Shown here one piece after another: positions 24,399 through 31,050 of a DNA stretch of 34,952 nt. Origin of the DNA: Pyramidobacter piscolens (GTDB taxonomy: Bacteria > Synergistota > Synergistia > Synergistales > Dethiosulfovibrionaceae); NCBI GenBank assembly GCA_004558205.1, contig SFDM01000034.1, positions 1 to 34,952 of the forward strand. The letters run 5' to 3'. The notes under the pieces are model-generated. The model had not been told where the DNA came from. It saw only the letters and a list, made by a program, of their open reading frames with translations, and did no database searches. Made by a program: the position numbers and the translations under genes. Within the stretch, counting starts at the first letter, position 1. The number at the start of each line of letters is the position of its first letter.

Positions 24399-24427
24399 AG
24401 TAGAGAATAGAAGGGGGTTTTTGTCAA
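24399..24427 (-). promoter_or_regulatory. Sigma-70-type promoter of the second autotransporter leader
   Basis: On the minus strand, a perfect TTGACA (24427-24422), a 17-base spacer and TCTACT (four of six, 24404-24399). It drives the tandem riboswitch leader although the gene behind it is broken. Confidence 0.72.
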
Positions 24428-24641
24428 GATGTTTTTCCTCGTTTCACAAAAACTTTATCCATATATATCTGATCCGCCCGAAAAAAATGAAAGAACCGCG
24501 CGGGGCGCCGCTTTGCACTGGGCGGCGAACCGCCCTTCAAGGCGGCTGTTTTCGGCTTGGCCGCCCTGAAGGGGACCTTCCCGCGCCGGCCCTCGGCGAA
24601 ATATGGCCCGGCGCCCGGCGTTTGCGCCCGCCGCCGGCCTT
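24428..24641. other. Intergenic stretch, no gene seen
   Basis: It contains several GC-rich short palindromes (for example around 24500-24640, GGCGGCTG/CCGCCC types) but nothing that I can name and no supported start codon. Confidence 0.4.
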
Positions 24642-24931
24642 TAATACGAACTCTCCACTGACATGCTTAATATCAAACCGAAGAGCCGCGTCAAGAGATT
24701 TCAACGCAAAGGGCGCAAAGGTTCGCAAAGGAAAAACTTGAAAGACTTTTAAAACCGAAAATTTAATAAAAATACATGAATTCTTATCACTCTAATTCAT
24801 TTTTTTAGTTAATAATTTAGGTCTTGTTTTTCCTTTGCGTCCTTTGCGCCCTTTCTGTTCAGCCTTTGCGTTAAAATCCTGTGACTTTGATCTTCAGTCC
24901 TGCATTAAGCACGTTGAATGCGAATTGTATA
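24642..24931 (+). repeat. Family-1 foldback element (copy 6)
   Basis: A complete element starting TAATACGAACT and ending AATTGTAT, with extra GCAAAGG units in the right arm (CCTTTGCGTCCTTTGCGCCC). It lies in the gap between the second autotransporter promoter and the nitroreductase gene. Confidence 0.85.
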
Positions 24932-24991
24932 AAAACGACCCTGGGGCTTCACGCGAATTTTCGCGCGCGATAAAATGAAAAACTAATTTTA

Positions 24992-25032
24992 GGGCGGAAG
25001 GGCTGCGGCCTTTCCGGAAATAGGCTTTTTTA
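24992..25032 (+). terminator. Terminator-like hairpin before the nitroreductase promoter
   Basis: GGAAGGGC pairs with GCCTTTCC around TGCG, and a six-T run follows after AGGC. No plus-strand gene precedes it, so it may insulate the nitroreductase promoter or be a leftover. Confidence 0.45.
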
Positions 25033-25037
25033 CGGTC

Positions 25038-25066
25038 TTGCGCCGCGGCGAGGCTTCGGGTAAAAT
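25038..25066 (+). promoter_or_regulatory. Promoter of the nitroreductase gene
   Basis: TTGCGC, a 17-base spacer and TAAAAT (five of six), about 85 bases before the ATG. Two tandem 18-base copies (CTTCATCGRTCTATCCAA, 25099-25134) lie in the leader between promoter and ribosome site. Confidence 0.55.
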
Positions 25067-25151
25067 CATACATGATCGGAAGGATTAATCTGATCCTTCT
25101 TCATCGATCTATCCAACTTCATCGGTCTATCCAACTTAAGGAGGTTGTTTC

Positions 25152-25751
25152 ATGGAAAAGATTGCGGTTACTCAACACGCTGTCCACGATCTGATCGCGC
25201 GCCGCTGGAGCCCTCGGGCTTTTGACCCTTCCAGGACGCCTTCGCGGGAAATGGCGCTTTCCATGCTGGAGGCGGCGCGCTGGGCGCCTTCGGCCTATAA
25301 CGAGCAGCCCTGGCGTTTTATCGCGGCTCTGCGCGGCGACCGGGAGGGCTACGAGCGGCTTCTGGAATGCCTGGTTCCCCAAAACGCGGCTTGGGCGCGC
25401 GACGCGGGCCTGCTGGTCGTGGCGCTGTACAGCGAGACTTTTGCGCTGAACGGCAAGCCGAACCGCTGGGCGGCTCACGACCTGGGGCTGGCGGTGGAAA
25501 ACCTCCTTCTTCAGGCCACCGGCCTCGGACTGTTCGCCCATCCGATGGCGGGGTTCTCGCCCGAGAAGGTGCGCGAACTCTGCGCGGTCCCCGAGGGAGT
25601 GACGCCGCTGGTGATGATCGCCGTGGGTTATCCGGCGGAGCCTGGCAAAATCCCCGAGGCGCTGAGGGAAGGCGAACTGGCCGAAAGGACGCGCCGCCCC
25701 CTGGCTTTGACGGCCTTCAACGGCCGCTGGGGCGCGGGGCTGGATTCGTAA
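25152..25751 (+). CDS. Nitroreductase-family flavoprotein
   Basis: A 199-residue FMN-dependent oxidoreductase of the nitroreductase superfamily; members reduce nitro compounds, quinones or enones with NAD(P)H. RRWSPRAFDPSR (17-28) is the usual FMN-phosphate-binding start, and WAPSAYNEQPWRF (44-56) is the family's second signature. GLAVENLLLQATGLGLFAHPMAGF and LVMIAVGYPAE are the later conserved helix and strand. Length and fold order are normal for the group. AAGGAGG precedes the ATG. It stands alone behind its own promoter. The physiological substrate is unknown. Confidence 0.92.
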   Translation: MEKIAVTQHAVHDLIARRWSPRAFDPSRTPSREMALSMLEAARWAPSAYNEQPWRFIAALRGDREGYERLLECLVPQNAAWARDAGLLVVALYSETFALNGKPNRWAAHDLGLAVENLLLQATGLGLFAHPMAGFSPEKVRELCAVPEGVTPLVMIAVGYPAEPGKIPEALREGELAERTRRPLALTAFNGRWGAGLDS

Positions 25752-25936
25752 AAAGCCTTCCGCAAGGCTGTTATGTCCGGGGCAAAAGATTGGAACGCTA
25801 ATGGCCGCGATAGCTCGCGAAGAAAAAGGGAAAACTGGATCAACAGGCCCCAAGCTGACGCCGCCACACTGCGCGGCCGCGGCGGACCCTGCCATTCTGA
25901 AGGTCTTTAAGTTTTTCCTCTGCGTCCCTTCGCGCT

Positions 25937-26192
25937 GATACTAATGGCCCATCCAAAGATTAAAGTCAAAGGATTTCAACGCAAAGATACTGAACAGAAA
26001 GGGCGCAAAGGAAAAACAAGACCTAATTTATTAACAAAAAAACGAATGAGTGTGATGTATATATTTTGATTGATTTTGCGGTTCTAAAAATCTTTCAAGG
26101 TTTTCCTTTGCGAACCTTTGCGCCTTTTGCGTTGAAATCTTTTGACGCGGCTCTTCGATTTGACATTAAGCACGTCAATAGGGAATTAGCAT
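25937..26192 (-). repeat. Family-1 foldback element (copy 7)
   Basis: It lies in the opposite orientation to copies 2-6. The left terminus is degenerate (GATACTAATGG) and short; the right arm is well kept, ending AATTAGCAT. A decayed fragment (TTTTTCCTCTGCGTCCCTTCG) lies just before it at about 25913-25934. Confidence 0.8.
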
Positions 26193-26213
26193 GAAATTGT
26201 TCGGCCTGGCTTT

Positions 26214-26879
26214 TCAGAAAAGCCCAGCGCCCGTTCCCAGCCAGGAGAAAAGCTTTTGTCCGAAGATCAGGGCGATGGCGGTCCCCAGCGCGAGGAAGGG
26301 GGCCAGCGGGAGGACGTCGCCGCGCCGGACTCGGCCAAGCACGAGCAGGACGAGGGCGGCCGCACCGCCAGCGATGAAACCGGCGTACAGCGTCAGCAGC
26401 GTCAGTTTCCACCCCATCAGCGCACCGAGGCCGGCCATCATACTGGCGTCGCCCCAGCCCATGCTGCCGCGGGTGAGGAGGATGATCAGGGCGAGGGGGG
26501 TCCACCCCGCGCCGGCACCGAGGGAGATTTCGAGAAGCATCAGCCTGGCGCCGAAAAAGGAGCGCAGCGCGAAGGCCACGCCAAAGGACACGAGCACCGC
26601 GGCATCGTAGATATAGCCGTCGGCCATGTCGGTCAGCGCGTGGAACAGAGCTAGCCACAGCGAGGAAAGGGCCAGCGCCGCGCCCGGAAAATGTGGGTAC
26701 TGCGGAAGCACCGCGGCGGACAGCAGCGCCGCCAGGGCCGAGCACAGCGCCAAGGCCCTGGGGCCTGCCAGCCATGCAACTGGGGGCTGTTCGTTCAGGA
26801 CGCGGCGGGCGCCGAGGCACAGCAACGCGCCGGCGGCGGCTCCAAGCGCCGCTCCGGCGCACGTCAGGAGAACTGTCAT
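26214..26879 (-). CDS. Prepilin peptidase (A24 family), short form
   Basis: A 221-residue inner-membrane aspartic protease with six to seven hydrophobic segments. The two catalytic aspartates are visible: D84 in ALTDMADGYIYD, and D144 in GSMGWGDASMMAG, the GxGD motif. These enzymes cleave type IV pilin or type II secretion pseudopilin leaders. The usual N-terminal methylase region with its cysteine pairs is missing or reduced to about 80 residues, and the Lys that commonly follows GxGD is Ser here. The ATG at 26879 follows GGGAGGTG; a longer open frame to 26999 runs into a repeat and has no ribosome site. No pilin or secretion genes are visible in this window. Confidence 0.85.
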   Translation of the reverse strand: MTVLLTCAGAALGAAAGALLCLGARRVLNEQPPVAWLAGPRALALCSALAALLSAAVLPQYPHFPGAALALSSLWLALFHALTDMADGYIYDAAVLVSFGVAFALRSFFGARLMLLEISLGAGAGWTPLALIILLTRGSMGWGDASMMAGLGALMGWKLTLLTLYAGFIAGGAAALVLLVLGRVRRGDVLPLAPFLALGTAIALIFGQKLFSWLGTGAGLF

Positions 26880-26906
26880 CGGCTCACCTCCCATACAGGA
26901 ATTCAT

Positions 26907-27041
26907 ACTATTTATCGGCAGAAGCGCCGAATGCCTTGGGGGGCCGGCCTGAGGGGAGATCGGGGCCGCCAGCGGCGCGGGACCGCCGACGCGGTCCAAG
27001 TATTGTCCGAAGCGGAACCGATTTCCCTGAGGCCGGCCAGG
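26907..27041 (+). repeat. Family-2 interspersed repeat (copy A)
   Basis: About 135 bases, starting ATACTATTTATCGGCAG and ending CCGATTTCCCTGAGGCCGG, with an inner palindrome GGACCGCCGACGCGGTCC. About 85% identical to 27733-27863, in the same orientation. The two copies bracket the universal stress gene. Confidence 0.8.
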
Positions 27042-27193
27042 ATGTTCGTTTGGCTGCTTATTTGAAAATCAGTATCACTCAACGTTGAGGGCTTTTTTTG
27101 ACGTCCGGGCCCGGCTTCGTGTTCACGGGACACGGCGCCGGGCGGAAGGGGCGCCGCCAACGTGCGCGCCAACTTGCAAAGGAGGAACTATCC

Positions 27194-27652
27194 ATGAAAA
27201 AGCGTATTTTGATTTCCGCCGATTTAAGCCAATTCGCCCTTTCGGTGGTGGCTTACGGCTGCCATATGGCCAAGCTGCTGGACGCGGAAGCCACCATCAT
27301 TCACTCCATTCCCAACGTCGCGGCGTGGAAAAAATTCAACTCTTCGGTGCCGCCGGGGCTTGAAAAGGATATAGAGGAGGCGGCCCGCGCCAAGTTCGCC
27401 CAGTTCATCAAGGAAGCGAACGCCAAGGAGCCGGGGGCTGCGGACCGCGTCAGAGACGTGGTCATCGTCACGGGAAACCCGACGGAAACCGTGGCCCGCT
27501 ATGCCAACGAGAAGAATTTCGACTTGATCATCGTGGGCTACAGGGGCCAGAGCACTATCGAACGGCTCTTGATCGGAAGCACCGCTTCCAGCATTGCCCG
27601 TTACGCCAGCGGCTCTGTGCTGATCTACCGCCCCGGCGACTGCAACATCTAA
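27194..27652 (+). CDS. Universal stress protein (UspA family)
   Basis: A 152-residue cytoplasmic protein of the UspA fold, linked to stress survival; many members bind ATP. It starts KKRILISADLSQFA, the first strand and D-loop. The nucleotide motif G-x2-G-x9-G-S/T is present as GYRGQSTIERLLIGST and is followed by ARYASGSVLIYR, so ATP binding is plausible. GNPTETVARYANEKNFDLIIVG is the typical strand-helix-strand lead-in. The ATG at 27194 follows AAAGGAGGAAC; an upstream in-frame start at 27098 lacks a site. It has its own terminator and is bracketed by two family-2 repeats in direct orientation. Confidence 0.93.
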   Translation: MKKRILISADLSQFALSVVAYGCHMAKLLDAEATIIHSIPNVAAWKKFNSSVPPGLEKDIEEAARAKFAQFIKEANAKEPGAADRVRDVVIVTGNPTETVARYANEKNFDLIIVGYRGQSTIERLLIGSTASSIARYASGSVLIYRPGDCNI

Positions 27653-27683
27653 GCGACGGCCGTTTTCTCCCCAGCGTTTTTAG

Positions 27684-27719
27684 AAAAAGCCTTCCCTTTC
27701 GAAACGAGGGAAGGCTTTT
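27684..27719 (+). terminator. Intrinsic terminator of the universal stress gene
   Basis: AAAAGCCTTCCCT pairs with AGGGAAGGCTTTT around a 9-base loop, with TTTT followed by GTGTTTCC. Confidence 0.9.
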
Positions 27720-27732
27720 GTGTTTCCTTCCT

Positions 27733-27863
27733 TATACTATTTATCAGCTGGAGCGCCAAATACCTTGGAGGGGACGGCCTAAGGGAGATCGGGGCCGCAA
27801 GCGGCGCAGGACCGCCAACGCGGTCCGAGTATGTCCGAAGCGGAACCGATTTTCCTCAGACCG
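27733..27863 (+). repeat. Family-2 interspersed repeat (copy B)
   Basis: It matches 26907-27041 along its whole length (ATACTATTTATCAGC, TACCTTGGAGGGG, GGACCGCCAACGCGGTCC, GAAGCGGAACCGATTTTCC). It abuts the left, truncated end of a family-1 element at 27864, which suggests it replaced or was inserted into that element's terminus. Confidence 0.8.
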
Positions 27864-28113
27864 GACCGAAGATCAAAGTCAAAGGATTTCAACGCAAAGA
27901 TACTGAACAGAAAGGGCGCAAAGGACGCAAAGGAAAAACAAAACCTAATTTATTAACTAAAAAACGAATTAACATGATGGAAATTTATAAATTTCGCTTG
28001 ACCTTGCAGTTCTAAAAGTCTTCCAAGGTTTTCCTTTGCGAACCTTTGCGTTGAAATCTTTTGACGTGGCTCTTCGATTTTATATTAAGCACGTCAATGG
28101 GAAATTAGTATTA
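27864..28113 (-). repeat. Family-1 foldback element (copy 8), left end missing
   Basis: It starts inside the left arm (GACCGAAGATCAAAGTC) and continues through the centre to a perfect right terminus AATTAGTATTA. The last three bases are the TAA stop codon of the isochorismatase-like gene on the minus strand. Confidence 0.85.
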
Positions 28114-28662
28114 TTTGAAATAGGGAAGCAGCGCTTTGAACTCCGGCGTGCCGGCCCGGCCAAGAAGCTGGTAAACCACGGTCTCCACAGGCAGGACGGC
28201 GATTCCGGCGGCCAGCATGGAGGCGACGGCCAGGTCGTGACACGCTTTTTTCCGGCTGCCGCAGGCCTCGCCGGCCACCACGACCTGGCAGCCTTTTTTC
28301 GCCAGCTCCATGGCGGTCGTGAAAACGCAGATGTGGGTCTCCACGCCCCACAGCACGGCCCTGTTTCGCCCTATGCGCTCGAAGGCCTCGCTGAAACCTT
28401 CGGCGCCGGCGCAGGAGAAGGCCGTCTTGGGCAGCGGGGCCGCGGAGGCCATGAGCGAACGCAGCGGTTCCACCGTGCCGCCCAGCCCTTTAGGGTACTG
28501 TTCGGTGACGATCAGGGGGATATCCAGCGCCGAAGCGGCCCTCAGAAGGCGCTCCGCCGCCGCGGCAATCTGTTCCGCGCCCTCTATGGCGGGCATCAGC
28601 TTTTCCTGAAGGTCGATCATAAGGAATAGGGTGTTTTCTCGGTTCAGCGTCACGGGTTCCAT
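28111..28662 (-). CDS. Isochorismatase-fold cysteine hydrolase
   Basis: A 183-residue cytoplasmic hydrolase with the catalytic triad of the family: D17 in LFLMIDLQE, K79 in LPKTAFSC and C112 in GVETHICV. TEQYPKGLGGTVEPL places it with the YcaC/ISOC1-like branch rather than true isochorismatases; substrates in that branch are mostly unknown. AAGGAGG precedes the ATG by eight bases. The stop codon is formed by the end of a family-1 repeat, so the natural C-terminus (ALLPYFK) may be altered by a few residues. Confidence 0.92.
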   Translation of the reverse strand: MEPVTLNRENTLFLMIDLQEKLMPAIEGAEQIAAAAERLLRAASALDIPLIVTEQYPKGLGGTVEPLRSLMASAAPLPKTAFSCAGAEGFSEAFERIGRNRAVLWGVETHICVFTTAMELAKKGCQVVVAGEACGSRKKACHDLAVASMLAAGIAVLPVETVVYQLLGRAGTPEFKALLPYFK

Positions 28663-28762
28663 AAAAAAAGCCTCCTTACAAGAATAGGGAAATAATGTGC
28701 TTCTTATTATCTCACAGAGCGGCCTTTTTCGGGATCTTCCCCATGGGCAAAATCGTTTTTTG

Positions 28763-28771
28763 TGGTATGCT
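28763..28771 (+). promoter_or_regulatory. Extended -10 promoter for the unknown gene at 28815
   Basis: TGGTATGCT has the extended -10 form 43 bases before the ATG. There is no clear -35. Confidence 0.4.
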
Positions 28772-28814
28772 TATTGTTAAATAATGGCCTATGCGCCTAT
28801 GGAGGCAATAAGGA

Positions 28815-29393
28815 ATGGATGAAAATTTTGCTGACGATCATTCGCCGCTGACGGCGGGCTCGCTGATGCGCAATATCCTGAATCCCGACTATCCGAAGTA
28901 CATGGAGCGTCTTCTGAATCAGGTTAAGGGCTGGCTGACGAAGACTTTCCGCGTGGACGGCATCGACATGGCCTATTGGGAGGTCATGCGCGAAAATCCC
29001 GACGCGCTTTTCAGCGAGCTGAAATGGATTGAATCAAAAGTGGCGCTGCTCCCGGCCGCCGAGCCGCCTCAGCCTCACGCCGAAGCGGTGGTGCTCTATC
29101 TGGGCGAGGTGGACATCTATGAATCGATGCGCCTCGCCGTGGATTACAGCCTGATTTTTTCAAAGGGAAACTGCCGCCGCATCTGGGTTATCACGGACTG
29201 CTGGATTCCCAGCGACATCATGGGCTACAAGGACCACATCAAGGCCATGACGGAAAACGGGATCACGCTGCGCTTTCTCATCATCACCCCCTGGGGCTGG
29301 ATTGAACTGCCTCTGGCGTCTCTGGGCGAGGCGCCCTTACCGCCCGGCGAAAACGGCCGGCCGCGCCGACGCCGCGGGGATGAGGGCGATTAA
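28815..29393 (+). CDS. Unknown protein, 192 residues
   Basis: I do not recognise the family. It has no signal peptide or clear membrane helix. The N-terminal half is acidic and mixed helical (NILNPDYPKYMERLLNQVKG, MAYWEVMRENPDALFSELKW). The C-terminal half looks like alternating strands and helices (AVVLYLGEVDIYESMRLAVD, RRIWVITDCWIPSDIMGYKD, ITLRFLIITPWGWIELPLA) and might be a Rossmann-like or nuclease-type fold. The tail is proline-rich, then basic (RPRRRRGDEGD). GGAGG and AGGA lie just before the ATG. It is followed by the tRNA-Pro promoter, so it is probably monocistronic. It is convincing as a real gene because of its good ribosome site and codon use like its neighbours. Confidence 0.75.
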   Translation: MDENFADDHSPLTAGSLMRNILNPDYPKYMERLLNQVKGWLTKTFRVDGIDMAYWEVMRENPDALFSELKWIESKVALLPAAEPPQPHAEAVVLYLGEVDIYESMRLAVDYSLIFSKGNCRRIWVITDCWIPSDIMGYKDHIKAMTENGITLRFLIITPWGWIELPLASLGEAPLPPGENGRPRRRRGDEGD

Positions 29394-29417
29394 ATCACAA
29401 AAAAGTTGAAATGTCGA

Positions 29418-29446
29418 TTGACTTCATGGGCATCTTGCAGTACAAT
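29418..29446 (+). promoter_or_regulatory. Promoter of tRNA-Pro
   Basis: TTGACT, a 17-base spacer and TACAAT, each five of six, ending 12 bases before the tRNA. Confidence 0.85.
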
Positions 29447-29458
29447 GCCCGTCGTGTC

Positions 29459-29537
<79 letters not shown>

Positions 29538-29549
29538 ACTGGACGCACA

Positions 29550-29576
29550 GTCCCGGCTTTATGCCGGGACTTTTTT
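29550..29576 (+). terminator. Terminator after tRNA-Pro
   Basis: GTCCCGGC pairs with GCCGGGAC around a 5-base loop and is followed by six T. Confidence 0.92.
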
Positions 29577-29649
29577 GTCTGTGCCCGCAGCCGGTTTCTT
29601 GACTAATTCTGACTAATGGGATAGAATGTTCTCGTGGGGAGTGACGACG

Positions 29650-30123
29650 ATGGAAGGGATGCAGAAGGATAAAACGGTGGCGGTCAACCGCAAGGCGCGC
29701 CATGATTATTTCATCGTCGATACGATCGAGTGCGGGATCGTCCTGATGGGCACGGAGATTAAATCGGTGCGCGACGGCAAGGTCAACCTGAAGGACGGCT
29801 ACGCGAAGATAGAGAAGGGCGAGTTGTGGCTGATGAACGTCCATATCTCCCCTTACGAAAAGGCGAGCTGGTATCAGCACGATCCCCGCCAGAACAGGAA
29901 GCTGCTGCTTCACAAGGCGGAGCTCAGGAAGCTGGGTTCCAAGATCAAGGAAAAGGGTTTTACTCTTGTGCCGCTCTCCATGTACCTCAAGGGCGGGCGG
30001 CTGGCGAAGGTAGCTCTGGGCGTCGCCCAGGGCAAGACCGCGCACGACAAGAGGGACACCATCATAGAGCGGGACGCCAAGCGTTCCATGGCGCGCGAAA
30101 TGCGCAACAGAACACAGGATTGA
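29650..30123 (+). CDS. smpB: SsrA-binding protein SmpB
   Basis: A 157-residue RNA-binding protein that brings tmRNA to stalled ribosomes. Family landmarks: VAVNRKARHDYFI, ECGIVLMGTEIKSVRDG, NLKDGYAKIEKGELWLMNVH, ISPYEKAS, RKLLLHKAEL, TLVPLSMYLKGGRLAKV, and the basic tail GKTAHDKRDTIIERDAKRSM that enters the decoding site. The length is normal. The ATG at 29650 follows GGGGAG by eight bases; ATGs at 29626 and 29659 are less well placed. It lies 30 bases before its partner RNA gene, ssrA, a common arrangement. Confidence 0.97.
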   Translation: MEGMQKDKTVAVNRKARHDYFIVDTIECGIVLMGTEIKSVRDGKVNLKDGYAKIEKGELWLMNVHISPYEKASWYQHDPRQNRKLLLHKAELRKLGSKIKEKGFTLVPLSMYLKGGRLAKVALGVAQGKTAHDKRDTIIERDAKRSMAREMRNRTQD

Positions 30124-30153
30124 AGTACGCGTAAAAAAGTTGTCCTCATATAT

Positions 30154-30472
30154 GGGGGCGATCGGTTTCGACTGGTATGGCGGAAGTCTGGGAGCAGGCC
30201 GAGCGACGGGCGTTACCCGTCACACAAAAGAAACGACAACAATTACGCACTGGCTGCTTAATTAAGCAACCGCCCAAACGAGAGGGAGCGCTCGCAGTAT
30301 CGCAAGGGTTAATCAGAGCGGGCATCGTATAGGCATTGGAACGTATAGGAACGGCGGCTGTTCTGTCGGTTACAGCCCCGTCCCTGCGAAGTAAAGAGAC
30401 CGACTAAACCTGTAGCCGCCCATTCATACACGTCATGTCAGGACCGGAGTTCGATTCTCCGCGCCTCCACCA
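30154..30472 (+). ncRNA. ssrA: Transfer-messenger RNA (tmRNA)
   Basis: The 5' end GGGGGCGATCGGTTTCGAC and 3' end GGAGTTCGATTCTCCGCGCCTCCACCA form the tRNA-like acceptor and T arm with an encoded CCA. The tag reading frame (30232-30258) gives NDNNYALAA and ends TAATTAA; the codon before it is AGA, so the exact resume codon is uncertain. GC-rich pseudoknot-like pairs follow (for example GGCGGCTG with CAGCCC near 30352-30380). It rescues stalled ribosomes and tags their products for proteolysis together with SmpB. Confidence 0.96.
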
Positions 30473-30504
30473 TAACAACAAATCAATAGGACTCGCAGAT
30501 AGAC

Positions 30505-30533
30505 AAAGCCGGACAGTGTCCGGCTTTTTTTTG
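30505..30533 (+). terminator. Terminator of ssrA
   Basis: AGCCGGACA and TGTCCGGCT pair around one base, with an eight-T run. Confidence 0.93.
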
Positions 30534-30542
30534 TTGTGAAAT

Positions 30543-30570
30543 AAAAACCCCCGGCTATGCCGGGGGTTCA
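30543..30570 (-). terminator. Minus-strand terminator for the ogt operon
   Basis: AACCCCCGGC and GCCGGGGGTT pair around four bases; the T-run (TTTTTAT) is on the minus strand. The nearest minus-strand gene upstream ends at 31051, so about 480 bases of repeat and IS remnant separate the gene from this signal. Confidence 0.7.
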
Positions 30571-30629
30571 TAGAGCTTACGCTCTCGAGACAGAGTTTTT
30601 GCTTTTTATCCGAAATCACGCCGACAGAT

Positions 30630-30902
30630 TAATACTTATTCGCATTCAACGTGCTTAATGCCGGACCGAAGATCAAAGTCAAAGGATTTCAACGCAAAGG
30701 CTGAACAGAAAGGGCGCAAAGGAAAAACAAGACCTCAATTATTAACAAAAAAAACAAATTAGCATGATGGTGATTTATATATTTTAATTGACTTTGCGGT
30801 TCTAAAAGCCTTTCAAGGTTTTCCTTTGCGACCTTTGCGTTAAAATCTTTTGACGTGGCTCTTCGATTTGATATTAAGCATGTTAATGAGAAATCAGTAT
30901 AA
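30630..30902 (-). repeat. Family-1 foldback element (copy 9)
   Basis: A complete element in the orientation of copies 7 and 8, from TAATACTTATTCGCATTC to CAGTATAA, lying between the ogt-operon terminator and the ogt gene, next to an IS200 remnant. Confidence 0.85.
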
Positions 30903-30909
30903 GATAGAG

Positions 30910-31022
30910 CTGGCTGACAACCGCGTCTAGCAAAATCTAAAGGAGTGATCAAGGATGGCGGAAAATGCCAATGCAACTTTAGCACGGACAACATGGAACT
31001 GCAAATACAGCATAGTGTTGCC
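30910..31022 (+). mobile_element. 5' remnant of an IS200-type insertion sequence (tnpA start)
   Basis: After AAAGGAGTGATCAAGG, an ATG at 30955 opens a frame MAENANATLARTTWNCKYSIV. This resembles the start of IS200/IS605 Y1 transposases, where TTWNCKYHIVFAPKYRR is typical. The match stops after about 22 residues and the frame then runs antisense through ogt, so only the left end is kept. The upstream GCTGGCTGAC...GTCTAGC could be the subterminal hairpin of such an element. The identification rests on a short match. Confidence 0.6.
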
Positions 31023-31050
31023 GATTGCAGGTTCTATCCTGTTTCTTTTT

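Noticed and set aside
24537..24741. Small open frames inside family-1 repeats
   Set aside because: The same peptide pieces recur in each repeat copy regardless of context and lack consistent ribosome sites, so they are repeat-borne open frames rather than genes.
25099..25134. Two tandem 18-base copies in the nitroreductase leader
   Set aside because: Real but trivial; two copies with one mismatch most likely come from slippage and suggest no function.
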